A DNA stretch of 64,000 nucleotides. Origin: JANLVJ01 sp031363945. Its GTDB lineage: Bacteria; Bacteroidota; Bacteroidia; Sphingobacteriales; Sphingobacteriaceae. The position numbers were made by a program, and so were the translations under genes. Positions within the stretch are counted from its first letter, which is position 1, and every line of letters begins with the position of its first letter. The stretch lies in contig JANLVJ010000045.1 of NCBI GenBank assembly GCA_031363945.1, positions 1 through 64,000 on the forward strand, given 5' to 3'. Shown one piece after another: positions 8,848 to 18,019 of the stretch. The notes beneath the pieces are model-generated. The model had not been told where the DNA came from. It made no database searches and saw only the letters and a list, made by a program, of their open reading frames with translations.

Positions 8848-10545
8848 ATGAAGCAGTTTATATTATTTGCCCTACTTATTTTCGCATACAAATCCTGCAT
8901 AGCGCAAACTCCACAGGATACATCAGCAATAATCAACCAGTTTTTTCAACGTTACCAATCCGGAAAACCAGGCGGTCAATTGGCCATAAGTTTGAATGGT
9001 AAGGTCATTTTTTCAAAAGCTTGGGGTTTGGCCGAACTTGAACATCTATCACCTTATACTACCACGACATTAAACGAAGCGGGTTCCATATCAAAGCAAT
9101 TTACCGCTGCATCCGTATTGTTATTAGACCAACAGGGCAAATTGTCACTGGATGATGACATTCGCAAATTTTTTCCTGAACTACCCGATTATGGCTTCGT
9201 TATCCGCGTTCGGAATCTAATGCACCATACCAGCGGCTTGAGAGAATGGAGCGAGCTTGTGGCCATTACAGGATGGCCACGATTTACACGTGCTTATCGC
9301 AATGAAGATGTGCTTAAATTATTATGTACTCAAAGTCGGTTAAATAACTCGCCCGGGACTGAGTTTATTTACAGCAATTCCAATTACGTACTGCTCGCAC
9401 TTATCGTCGAAAAAATAAGCGGTATGTCACTGCCCGCCTTTACCAAAAAATACATTTTTGAACCCTCTGGCATGGTACATACCACTTGGCGAGATGATTA
9501 TAAAAAAGTGGTACCAAATCGGGCAATTGCTTATTCTAAATCCGACAGCCTTTACCGCATTAATATGCCCAATGAAAATGTTTATGGACCGGGAGGATTG
9601 TTAACTACAGCAGAAGACCTCATTAAATGGAACGAATATTACCTGAATAACAAATTAGGTATGCCCGGTCTATTGAAAAAACAATTGGCCATAGAACCAA
9701 TCACTAACGGTGCTAATGCCGACTACGCTGCCGGGTTATATGTTGATGATATGAACGGAATAAAACAAATTTCACATGATGGCCAAACTGCAGGATATGT
9801 TGCATTTTTGGAAAGCTTTCCTTCACAAAAGCTATCTATTGCTTGGCTTAGCAATACCACTGAATTCAAAGCTAATTTGTTTGAACCAATAGACCGTATC
9901 GAAAAGATGTTTCTTAAAAGCATGACATCGTCAGGTGCAGAAAAACTAGCAACGATTAATTCTGATTTATCACTGGCAATGGCAAAAAATCATGTGGGGT
10001 GGTATCGCAATAATACCACCAATGGAGGCATAAAAATTGACTTAAAAAATGATAAGCTTTATTTTAAAAATGTAGCATTGATCCCAACTGGAACCGATGC
10101 GTTCATTTATGGTGAATCCAAAATAAAATTCAATAAACCTGGCAGTTTAATACTTACAACTTATGATAAACGCAAGATTTTGATAACCAGACAACCGGTC
10201 AGTAAAATCACTAATGCCTATTTAAAAGCATTTTGTGGTTCATATTTCTCTAAGGAAACACAAAGCGATCTGCTTATTACTTTTAAAGATGGCAAACTTA
10301 TGATTGAGAAGGATTATATAAGAGATATACCACTAATACCAACCTATACACAGGCTTTTAATTTTGACTTGGTTTTGGATTCATCCCTATTCCCTACCAC
10401 TTTTAACATTGTTTTTGAAAAGAATAAAAAGACAGGAGTAATTAAGTGTAAAGTTTCTGCGGACGATGCAAGAAATGTCGTTTTTGAGAAAATAAATCGC
10501 CAAAAACAAACACCGAATGCATTCCCTACTCCCAATATGGATTAA
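8848..10545 (+). CDS. Secreted serine hydrolase, beta-lactamase class C / PBP family
   Basis: 565 residues with a signal peptide (MKQFILFALLIFAYKSCIAQ). The beta-lactamase (Pfam PF00144-type) domain covers about residues 25-360: the SxxK nucleophile motif is S80-I-S-K83 in AGSISKQFTAAS, the second motif is YSN in FIYSNSNY, and HDGQTAGY takes the position of the third motif. The remaining about 200 residues form a C-terminal beta-rich extension common in Bacteroidota homologues. It may act on peptides or esters in the periplasm; drug resistance cannot be inferred. No co-directional partner overlaps it. Confidence 0.85.
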   Translation: MKQFILFALLIFAYKSCIAQTPQDTSAIINQFFQRYQSGKPGGQLAISLNGKVIFSKAWGLAELEHLSPYTTTTLNEAGSISKQFTAASVLLLDQQGKLSLDDDIRKFFPELPDYGFVIRVRNLMHHTSGLREWSELVAITGWPRFTRAYRNEDVLKLLCTQSRLNNSPGTEFIYSNSNYVLLALIVEKISGMSLPAFTKKYIFEPSGMVHTTWRDDYKKVVPNRAIAYSKSDSLYRINMPNENVYGPGGLLTTAEDLIKWNEYYLNNKLGMPGLLKKQLAIEPITNGANADYAAGLYVDDMNGIKQISHDGQTAGYVAFLESFPSQKLSIAWLSNTTEFKANLFEPIDRIEKMFLKSMTSSGAEKLATINSDLSLAMAKNHVGWYRNNTTNGGIKIDLKNDKLYFKNVALIPTGTDAFIYGESKIKFNKPGSLILTTYDKRKILITRQPVSKITNAYLKAFCGSYFSKETQSDLLITFKDGKLMIEKDYIRDIPLIPTYTQAFNFDLVLDSSLFPTTFNIVFEKNKKTGVIKCKVSADDARNVVFEKINRQKQTPNAFPTPNMD

Positions 10546-10908
10546 TTCTTCCTGATGCAGGTTTTAAAAGTTGGAGGGTCACATTACTAATATGCAGTGT
10601 AAATAAATAGCAAGATTATAATTTATGCCCAATCTAAAGGCTTTGTTCTTATTAATCAATAATAATTTCATAAAATTTTAATATTCGAAATTTCATCTCC
10701 CACATACGAATAAAAACATTTCCAATTTGCCGCAATTAGCAAAGTTACCAACCGGCGAACTTATCAGGACGAGTCATCACTGTAATGTAATCAAACGGTG
10801 GGTGTTCGGAAATGAACATAAACTAAATTTAATTTAATATATATCTCTTGTAATCAATAGCTTATAGCTTGGTATCATATTTATAGAATAATTACAAAAG
10901 CAAATGAT
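10546..10908. other. Gene-free stretch upstream of the permease fragment
   Basis: About 360 AT-rich bases with no convincing open frame, RNA or terminator. It presumably holds the promoter of the truncated permease that begins at 10909, but I cannot assign promoter boxes with confidence. Confidence 0.35.
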
Positions 10909-11181
10909 ATGATAAGAAATTACCTTAAAATCGCCTGGCGAAGCCTTTGGAAAGAAAAGATATTATCAATCATCAATATCATAGGTCTTTCGGTAGGTAT
11001 TGCTTTTACTTTACTCATTGGCGGTTATGTATGGGATGAATTACAAGTAAATCATCAACTTAAAGACGCAGATAACCAATACATCATTCAAAGTAAATGG
11101 AAAGATCCTATTATGGGTTTTGAAATAGCATCAGTTGTGTTTATTTTAGAACATTCAGAACGCTATGGAAAAATGCCATGA
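10909..11181 (+). pseudogene. Truncated MacB/FtsX-type ABC permease (N-terminus only)
   Basis: The frame begins MIRNYLKIAWRSLWKEK with the first membrane helix IINIIGLSVGIAFTLLIGGYV and the start of the MacB periplasmic domain (NHQLKDADNQYIIQSKWKD), exactly as in about 800-residue Bacteroidota permeases such as the one at 14078. Similarity ends after MGFEI, near base 11125. The remaining codons up to the stop at 11179-11181 are an out-of-frame reading of the integrase gene fused there. About 70 of roughly 800 residues remain, so it cannot be functional. Confidence 0.8.
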
Positions 11182-11840
11182 AGAATAAAATTTGTCCACC
11201 AAAGCATTACCCATTTAAAGATTTCAATTTTTCAAAATACAATAATCCACGCACCAAGAAGCGAGTAATTACGAAGGAACAAATAGATAAAATTGCAGAA
11301 CTTCAACTAAATGTAGAACAAGACACTTTAATCAATTCAAGAAACTATTTTTTATTTAGTTTTTATTGCCGTGGACTGAATTTTACTGACCTGGCAAGTT
11401 TGAAATGGGAAAACATCAAAGATGGTGAACTAAATTACTTTCGCGCAAAAACTAAAGAAGAATTTCGTTTTCAACTTCATAATCAAGCGATTGTAATATT
11501 GGACTATTATCAATCCTTAGAGGGCAATAGTGATGCGGGGTACATTTTTCCTATTCTTTATAAAAGACATCATTCGGAACAATCTATCCGGGATCGAAAA
11601 TTGAAGGTTATTAAACGTGTTAATAAAGACCTTAAAGAACTGGCTGGTTTGGCTGGCGTAGAAAAAAACATAACAACTTATGTAGCCCGACATTCCTATG
11701 CTACGGTACTACGGCGCAATAGGGTATCTAAAGAAATTATAGGACAAAGTCTGGGGCATGATAATACTAAAACGACCGATATTTATTTAGATGATATAGG
11801 CGACCCTGTAATGGATGATCTTATTAATTCTATAATATAA
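11178..11840 (+). CDS. Tyrosine recombinase/integrase, N-terminally truncated
   Basis: 220 residues containing the catalytic domain of a phage-type integrase: an Arg in FYCRGLNFTDLASLKW, the second motif box ARHSYATVLRRN (expected HxxR reads ARHS), the LGHD box in IGQSLGHDNTKTTDIYLDD, and a Tyr at YLDD. The core-binding N-terminal domain is missing. Upstream of the ATG the same frame continues back to about 11130 as VYFRTFRTLWKNA, which also looks like integrase, so the true gene was longer and has been cut by fusion to the permease fragment. Probably inactive. It may be the relic of the integrase that brought this region in. Confidence 0.8.
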   Translation: MKNKICPPKHYPFKDFNFSKYNNPRTKKRVITKEQIDKIAELQLNVEQDTLINSRNYFLFSFYCRGLNFTDLASLKWENIKDGELNYFRAKTKEEFRFQLHNQAIVILDYYQSLEGNSDAGYIFPILYKRHHSEQSIRDRKLKVIKRVNKDLKELAGLAGVEKNITTYVARHSYATVLRRNRVSKEIIGQSLGHDNTKTTDIYLDDIGDPVMDDLINSII

Positions 11841-11865
11841 AACGGCAGGCAGTGCCTGCCGTTTT
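11839..11865. terminator. Palindromic terminator after the integrase
   Basis: A perfect palindrome begins with AAAACGGCAGGCA at 11839, has a single central G, and ends with TGCCTGCCGTTTT at 11865. The flanking A and T runs make it a candidate bidirectional rho-independent terminator. It overlaps the integrase stop codon and separates it from the fic promoter region. Confidence 0.8.
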
Positions 11866-11870
11866 AGACA

Positions 11871-12017
11871 CTGTAATCATTTTACAGTCGTTAACCTAAT
11901 TATTAAATCATTTTACATTATTGATTTATGAATTACAGTAACTTCACTGTTTTTTGTTAAAACATTATATCATGTAATTATTTTACCGTACATTTATATG
12001 AATGTAATTAAATTACA
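11871..12017. promoter_or_regulatory. Array of inverted repeats upstream of fic (candidate operators)
   Basis: Three sites share one architecture, TGTAA-N5-TTAC: 11872-11886 within CTGTAATCATTTTACAG (perfect CTGTAA/TTACAG arms), 11973-11987 (TGTAATTATTTTACC, one mismatch in the arm), and 12003-12017 (TGTAATTAAATTACA, perfect). Extra half sites occur nearby, for example TTACAGTAA near 11935 and TTTTACCGTAA near 12032. They fill the interval between the integrase terminator and fic, ending 35 bases before its ATG. A dimeric repressor or autoregulator is inferred; its identity is unknown. Confidence 0.6.
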
Positions 12018-12052
12018 GTATATAAAATCAGTTTTACCGTAACTAATAAGAC

Positions 12053-13552
12053 ATGGCATTAAGAACTGTTGGCAATTTATGGCTAAGGGAGCATTTTAAT
12101 CTCAAAAAATACCGTTTAACCCATAACTCTTATATAGGGAACAATGAGAAAGTGGAACTAAATGCTCAAGGTGAGGTCAGTCAAATTTACGGCAGAAAAT
12201 ATATCCCAGACGAAGATACGCCTTTAGCACATCTTGTTTTTTCATTAAAATACGATGATTTAGACCTTCCATTTCTAAAAGCAGTTTTCAATCAGCTTGG
12301 CCCACAAGAAATTATAGGTTTTATTTCGATATCCCCAACAGGCAAGTACGCACGTAAAATTGGATTTTTGTATGAATTTCTTTTAGGTATAGAATTAGAC
12401 CTGCCTTATACAATTTCAGGTAACTATACCGACCTGTTGGAGAAGAGCGAATATATAACGGGCCGGATTATAAAGAATAACCGCTGGCGGATCAATAATA
12501 ATTTATTAGGTGCTTTTTTATATTGCCCGGTAATCAGAAGAACGACCGTTTTAAATCAACTACTAAGCACAGATATTAGATTGCAAATCGAAAACCTAAA
12601 GGCAAACTATTCGGCGGATGTTTTTCGTAGGGCTACCAATTACCTGTATAGTAAAGAAACCCGCTCCTCCTATGAAATAGAAAAGGAAAAACCATCGGCA
12701 GAGCGGATGAACCGATTTATCGCTTTATTAATGCAAGCAGGCAGGGAGCCAAGTGAACAAATGCTGAGTGAAGCAAGTTTGACCTCGTTGCAAAATTCGA
12801 TTGTTGACCCGCGCTTTATTTCTCCAGGCTTTCGGGAATTTCAAAATTACATTGGCCAGTCGCTATCTTATGGCAATGAGCTAATCCATTATATCAGTCC
12901 ACCACCACAATATTTGGATTCATTAATGGACGGGCTAAAGATAGCCGCAGATAAGACCGCAGGTACATACCCTGTCATAAGAGCGGCATTGGTCGCTTTT
13001 GGATTTGTGTTTATTCATCCATTTGTGGATGGAAACGGAAGATTACATCGTTTCCTAATACACGACATGCTGGTTAGGGATGGCGTAGTGCCAGATGGTT
13101 TAATTATTCCTGTATCCGCTCACATGCTCAACAACATGCAGGATTATGATAGTGCTTTAGAACAATACTCTAAGCCGCTAATTCAACAAATCGGTTACAC
13201 CAAAAAAGCGGATGGATCATTAGAGGTCACTAATCCCGAAGAAGTCGAAGCTTATTTTCGTTATCCTGATCTAACAGCGCAATGTGTGTTTTTAGCGCAA
13301 ACCATACAGGAAACCATCAACCAGGATATGCCGGAAGAGTTAGACTTTATACAGCACTACGATGAATTGAAACGGGAGTTGCAGAACATTGTTGATATGC
13401 CTGATAAGAATATTGATTTGATGATTATCTACTTACATCAAAACAAAGGCGTTTTTCCAAACAGGCGGCGCAAAGACTTTGCTAAATTGACTGAAGAAGA
13501 AATAGCCAGTATGGAAACTGCTTACACGGAAATTTTTAATAACGCCGATTAA
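12053..13552 (+). CDS. Fic-family protein (probable AMP transferase)
   Basis: 499 residues. The Fic core carries the complete active-site motif HPFVDGNGRLHR at residues 322-333 (His322 base, anion hole, Arg), so nucleotidyl (usually AMP) transfer to a protein hydroxyl is expected. N-terminal to it (about 205-211) lies SSYEIEK in the position of the class II inhibitory helix. The usual [S/T]xxxE[G/N] reads S-Y-E-I-E-K, with Lys replacing Gly/Asn. Residues 1-180 are the N-terminal domain typical of this long Fic subgroup (YGRKYIPDEDTPLAHLVF); the last about 70 residues could form a winged helix. The gene stands alone behind the palindrome array, in accessory DNA. Target protein unknown. Confidence 0.85.
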   Translation: MALRTVGNLWLREHFNLKKYRLTHNSYIGNNEKVELNAQGEVSQIYGRKYIPDEDTPLAHLVFSLKYDDLDLPFLKAVFNQLGPQEIIGFISISPTGKYARKIGFLYEFLLGIELDLPYTISGNYTDLLEKSEYITGRIIKNNRWRINNNLLGAFLYCPVIRRTTVLNQLLSTDIRLQIENLKANYSADVFRRATNYLYSKETRSSYEIEKEKPSAERMNRFIALLMQAGREPSEQMLSEASLTSLQNSIVDPRFISPGFREFQNYIGQSLSYGNELIHYISPPPQYLDSLMDGLKIAADKTAGTYPVIRAALVAFGFVFIHPFVDGNGRLHRFLIHDMLVRDGVVPDGLIIPVSAHMLNNMQDYDSALEQYSKPLIQQIGYTKKADGSLEVTNPEEVEAYFRYPDLTAQCVFLAQTIQETINQDMPEELDFIQHYDELKRELQNIVDMPDKNIDLMIIYLHQNKGVFPNRRRKDFAKLTEEEIASMETAYTEIFNNAD

Positions 13553-13579
13553 TAAATATTAATTAGTTTACTTGAGTGC

Positions 13580-13968
13580 ATGAGTTTGGACACTTTAGTA
13601 ACGTTATTACAAACCAAATGCGTGACTTTTTCTTATGTGTATGACACTTTGACCAATAATTGCTTGCTTGTGTATTTTCTGCAACTGCCCGATTATAATC
13701 CTTTAACTGGTGTAAATACTAGCAAGCACGGTAAATTCCCTTTCCTCTCCTCATTAAGCGGTTTATTTGAACCGGCTGCCCCTATATTTGAATACCAAAA
13801 AAGTTTCCCTTTAGAAAGAATTGAAACGGATAAACAGCAAGTTTTTTATGTGAGTTAACCAAACTTGGAAAATTATTTAAAAACAAGGTGGTAGAACACA
13901 ACGAAATACTATTGGAAACTACCCGGCCTATCACGGAAGAATACACCAAAGAGCAGTGTGTGGAATGA
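13580..13968 (+). pseudogene. Frameshifted gene of unknown function
   Basis: I do not recognise this product. The first frame (13580-13858, 92 residues) includes LPDYNPLTGVNTSKHGKF and ends in QQVFYVS. At the T6 tract near 13841-13846 a one-base insertion would join it to an open frame reading LTKLGKLFKNKVVEHNEILL and continuing to a stop at 13966-13968. Both parts have protein-like composition, so one gene of about 129 residues broken by an indel in a homopolymer is likely. It follows fic by 27 bases on the same strand and might once have been its partner, but that is speculation. Confidence 0.45.
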
Positions 13969-14077
13969 TCTTTTTAAAAATTTAGCCCGAAAGTTAAAAA
14001 TTGTTAATACTCTTATTGTTAGTATAATAAATATTTACTTTTATTTATTATTTCTTGTACCCTTAGCTTGAAAGTCT

Positions 14078-16492
14078 ATGCTTAAAAACTACTTAGTAAT
14101 AGCTTGGCGTAACTTATGGAAGCATAAGTTTTACACCTTCATCAATATCTTCGGACTGTCTTTAAGTATTGGCTGTAGTATCATACTATTTCAATTTATT
14201 ACCTATCATTTAAGTTTCGACAATTATCATCACGATGCTAAACAGGTATACAGGGTTGTACACCGTCTTACTTTTAATGATGGCGTGCCAATGTACGATC
14301 AAGGTGCTCCTTTAGCATTGGCAAGGGATCTAAAAGCCAATGACCCCAGGATAAAAGAGGTCGGCGTTTTATTACGGATGCACGATATTAATATCGCTAT
14401 TTTACAAAATGCTAAAACAGGTAAAAAAATGTTTGCCGAGCATGAAAATATTGGAATTACTGATGGCCACTTTTTTAACCTGTTTGATTATCATTGGGAA
14501 CAAGGCGATAAAACCACTGCCCTTGCCGAACCGAATACCGTTGTTTTAAGCCATAGTTTAGCCGACAAATATTTTGGCAGCCAAGATGTTATCGGCAAAA
14601 CCATAAGGGTTGACAACAAAAATACTTTTGTTGTAACCGGCGTAGTGACAGACCACCCGGCCAACACTAATATTAAATCGGACTTATTTTTGTCCTTATC
14701 CACATTAAAGGGTATTTACCCTGACGTTGCTAAGGAAATGATAAATAATTGGGGCTTTATCAATTCTACTAACTCTGTATATGTTGAGTTGCCTAAAGAA
14801 GTTAACCCCCAAGTTATTGAACACGACATTGCCCAATTGAATATTAAAGCACAAGGAGAAGCTGGAGCAAAGCCATATCATTTTATAATGCTTCCCTTAA
14901 AAGAGGTGCATTTTGATGGCCGTTTTGCTGGGGTTATCCAGTCTTCGTTATTAACTACGCTGGGTATAGTTGGCATATTATTGATAGTTATTGCTTGTGT
15001 CAACTTCATAAATATGGCTACCGCTCAAAGCTTTAAAAGAGCGAAAGAAATAGGTACCCGTAAGGTTTTAGGCAGTTCGCCACGGTCTATATTTATACAG
15101 TTTATTTCCGAAACATCGTATATCGTGCTTTTTGCTGCGTTGTTGTCCTTTGGAATAGTGGCCTTAATAATGCCGGTACTAAACAACTGGTTACAAACGC
15201 AACTAAACTTTAATATTTTTACAGACTACCGGCTTGTGGCTTTTATCGCAACCATTTTAATAGTTATCATATTAGCCGCAGGTTCATATCCTGCCCTTAT
15301 TTTGAGCAGTTATAAGCCTGTTAACGCATTAAAGAATCAAATTAGCGCCCAAACTCAAACTGCAACTTTTACGCGCAAAGGTTTGATCATAGTTCAAAAT
15401 GTAATTGCGCAGGTACTTATCATTAGTACTATATTGATAACGATGCAAGTTAAATACCTAAAAACTGCCGACCTTGGTTTTAATAAAAATGCTGTAATAA
15501 TGTTGCCTTTACCGAGTAACGAGAAAAGCAAAACCGAGTATTTACGTAACCAGCTATTGGCCGATCCTTCTATAAAAGAGGTTTCTTTTTGTCACAATGC
15601 TCCATCTTCAAATAATGGTAATGGTGGCTCTATTAAATATGATACCAGAGATTGGGAAAAATTTGCAGGCGGGACTTTAGTGGGTGATGCGGATTATGTC
15701 AAAACATTCGGAATACGATTAGTCGCAGGGCGCGATATTACCGAAAGCGACACTGCCCGCGAATACTTGGTAAATGAAGCGCTAATGCATATGTTAAGAG
15801 TTAAAGATCCACAGCAAATAATCGGTAAGCGGTTTACTGCGGGCGATCTGTCGAACAAAGCTGGCACTATTGTAGGTGTTGTAAAAGATTTTCACGCAAA
15901 ATCTTTATATACCCCTATCGGACCCGAGTATATTACTACGTTCAGGTATCGGTATCAATACGCAGGTGTAAAAATCAGTTCGGGTAATCCTATGGCAGTT
16001 ATTGACCACATTAAAAAAGAATGGCATTCCCTTTATCCTTATAACGTATTTGAATACCGCTTTCTGGATCAACAAATAGCGGACTTTTATCAAAAAGAGG
16101 ATCTTTTAAATAAGCTAATCACCTCAAGCGCTGTTATCGCGATTTTTATTAGCTGCCTCGGCTTGTTGGGTCTCATTTCCTTGCTAACATTACAGCGCAC
16201 TAAAGAGATAGGCATCCGTAAGGTACTCGGCGCATCAGTTGCTCATATAACAGGGATGCTTTCTGTGGATTTTTTGAAATTGGTAATTGTGGCTGTAGTT
16301 ATAGCCTCGCCTATAGCGTGGCTAATGATGAGCAAATACTTGCAAAACTTCGCTTATCGAATAGATATTAAATGGTGGGTATTTGCCATAACAGCATTTA
16401 TTGCTCTGGTTATCGCGTTTGTTACCGTAAGTTTTCAATCGATTAAGGCTGCAATGACAAATCCAGTAGAAAGCCTAAGGTCTGGAGAGTAG
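14078..16492 (+). CDS. MacB/FtsX-type ABC transporter permease
   Basis: 804 residues in the duplicated permease layout of Bacteroidota: a membrane helix at 20-45 (FINIFGLSLSIGCSIILFQF), a MacB-type periplasmic domain (about 50-280), three helices of an FtsX domain (about 285-420) with RAKEIGTRKVLGSS, a further helix and second periplasmic domain (about 430-680), and a second FtsX domain with RTKEIGIRKVLGAS and terminal helices. The RKVLG motifs are coupling-helix signatures. Such proteins power lipoprotein, peptide or drug export with a separate ATPase, which is absent nearby. The fragment at 10909 belongs to the same family. Confidence 0.9.
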   Translation: MLKNYLVIAWRNLWKHKFYTFINIFGLSLSIGCSIILFQFITYHLSFDNYHHDAKQVYRVVHRLTFNDGVPMYDQGAPLALARDLKANDPRIKEVGVLLRMHDINIAILQNAKTGKKMFAEHENIGITDGHFFNLFDYHWEQGDKTTALAEPNTVVLSHSLADKYFGSQDVIGKTIRVDNKNTFVVTGVVTDHPANTNIKSDLFLSLSTLKGIYPDVAKEMINNWGFINSTNSVYVELPKEVNPQVIEHDIAQLNIKAQGEAGAKPYHFIMLPLKEVHFDGRFAGVIQSSLLTTLGIVGILLIVIACVNFINMATAQSFKRAKEIGTRKVLGSSPRSIFIQFISETSYIVLFAALLSFGIVALIMPVLNNWLQTQLNFNIFTDYRLVAFIATILIVIILAAGSYPALILSSYKPVNALKNQISAQTQTATFTRKGLIIVQNVIAQVLIISTILITMQVKYLKTADLGFNKNAVIMLPLPSNEKSKTEYLRNQLLADPSIKEVSFCHNAPSSNNGNGGSIKYDTRDWEKFAGGTLVGDADYVKTFGIRLVAGRDITESDTAREYLVNEALMHMLRVKDPQQIIGKRFTAGDLSNKAGTIVGVVKDFHAKSLYTPIGPEYITTFRYRYQYAGVKISSGNPMAVIDHIKKEWHSLYPYNVFEYRFLDQQIADFYQKEDLLNKLITSSAVIAIFISCLGLLGLISLLTLQRTKEIGIRKVLGASVAHITGMLSVDFLKLVIVAVVIASPIAWLMMSKYLQNFAYRIDIKWWVFAITAFIALVIAFVTVSFQSIKAAMTNPVESLRSGE

Positions 16493-16712
16493 TTTGATAA
16501 ACTTCGGGGGTTATTGTTCTGTTGATAGCGATGGTAATTAATCATGCTTCTTCAACTTCACCAGCAATTTTAATTGGAATACCAATTTTATTCCACAACC
16601 GACATTGGCAACACATATTTGATTTAAAAAACGTGCTGCTTTTGTTTTTCAGGCAGGTTGTAGCGAAGAAAACATGATAGAAATAAATGACAGTGTTTTA
16701 CCTGTTTTTTAC

Positions 16713-16755
16713 CAAAAAAAATCAGGCTTTAAAATTTACTCTAAAGGCCTGATTA
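16713..16755 (-). terminator. Rho-independent terminator of tRNA-Ala
   Basis: On the minus strand, just past the tRNA 3' end, AATCAGGCCTTT and AAAGCCTGATT form a stem with one bulged base and a loop of about 12 bases, followed by T8. Orientation and position suit termination of the tRNA transcript. Confidence 0.75.
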
Positions 16756-16760
16756 CTTAG

Positions 16761-16834
<74 letters not shown>

Positions 16835-16933
16835 TTGTTTGAGCTGTAAATATATTGTAATCTACCCTAAGAATGAAACGAAGGTGATTTTATATTAAAA
16901 TATCGTTGATGCACGCTGAAAATTATCCGATTT

Positions 16934-16964
16934 ACAAGTTTTTTTAGTCAGAAAAAAAACTTGT
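16934..16964. repeat. Inverted repeat with A/T-tract arms
   Basis: ACAAGTTTTTTT (16934-16945) is followed after a 7-base spacer by AAAAAAACTTGT (16953-16964), a 12-bp perfect stem. It lies between the divergent tRNA and the esterase gene. It could be a terminator-like or protein-binding element; no assignment is possible. Confidence 0.45.
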
Positions 16965-17097
16965 TTAAAATCACCATAGCCCTGATTACAATAACTTTTC
17001 AAGCTAAAAAGGTAACGCATAATTTACATAATGAGCAAAAACTGATAACTTATCCAGATTTAAGCCGTTAAAGTGCGATAGATAAGTAGAAAGAGAT

Positions 17098-17895
17098 ATG
17101 AAAAACTGCAATCCCTTAAGATTTTTGATCATTCTGGCAGTGCCCATGAGCATTTTTGCCTCCTGTGCCAAGAATACCCCTTTGCATAAAATTGTATTAA
17201 CAGATACCAGTAAAGTAACCTTGTCAGCTATCGTTACAGCTACTCAAACTGAAGGGCAAACAGCTCAAACAGTAAACCCTCAAATTGGAAATATAAATCA
17301 GTATTTGGCTTATGTGCCGATTGGCTACAATAAAACAACTATTAAAAAATGGCCAGTAATCGTTTTTTTGCATGGGTTAGGAGAAATCGGAACCAATATA
17401 AACCAGGTAAAAGTAAATGGTCTGCCAGGACACCTTGATACTGCTCGTACGTTTCCATTTTTGGTAATCAGCCCCCAATGTAATGGGGGTGGTTGGTGGA
17501 ACACATCAGTATTAGAACAATTACTGGCTCAGGTGCTCAAGAAATATAACTGTGATCCTACAAGGGTTTATTTGACAGGTCTCAGTATGGGAGGCATAGA
17601 AACATGGTCATGGGCAATTCAGGATCCAACCAGTTTTGCTGCTATCGCCCCGGTGAGTGCTAATGGCGACCCAAGCAAGGTATCGATCCTCAAGAATACA
17701 CCTACCTGGGTTTTTCATGGTGATAAAGATCCAACAGTGCCTTATAGTGGTGATCTTGCAATGGTAAATGCATTGAAAGCCGCTGGAGGCAATGTGCAAC
17801 TTTATACTGTTGCTGGTGGTCAGCACAATATTTGGGAACAGGTCTATACTGATAAAGATTTATATGGCTGGATGCTCAAATATAAGCTTCCCTAA
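17098..17895 (+). CDS. Secreted alpha/beta-hydrolase (esterase), probable lipoprotein
   Basis: 265 residues. The N-terminus has a lipobox-like SIFASC with Cys23 as candidate lipidated residue, so anchoring in the envelope is likely. The alpha/beta-hydrolase core shows FLHGLGE (oxyanion region), the nucleophile elbow GLSMGG with Ser163, an acidic HGDKDPTVPY segment, and a catalytic His in GGQHNIW. This matches the dienelactone hydrolase/LpqC-type esterase group often linked to polysaccharide ester removal. It is strongly similar throughout to the protein encoded at 21778-22608 (shared segments include YLTGLSMGGIETW and VWVFHGDKD-like runs), so the two are duplicates. Confidence 0.85.
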   Translation: MKNCNPLRFLIILAVPMSIFASCAKNTPLHKIVLTDTSKVTLSAIVTATQTEGQTAQTVNPQIGNINQYLAYVPIGYNKTTIKKWPVIVFLHGLGEIGTNINQVKVNGLPGHLDTARTFPFLVISPQCNGGGWWNTSVLEQLLAQVLKKYNCDPTRVYLTGLSMGGIETWSWAIQDPTSFAAIAPVSANGDPSKVSILKNTPTWVFHGDKDPTVPYSGDLAMVNALKAAGGNVQLYTVAGGQHNIWEQVYTDKDLYGWMLKYKLP

Positions 17896-18019
17896 ATCAA
17901 CTAGGCGCCTGATGTTTTTTTGTAATAAGGGCCTCCTTACGATGCTGTAAAATATACACCTGTTAATTAAATGATAAAGATAAGCTGAAGGTAATTGCCG
18001 ATCAGGTACTGGCCGATTA

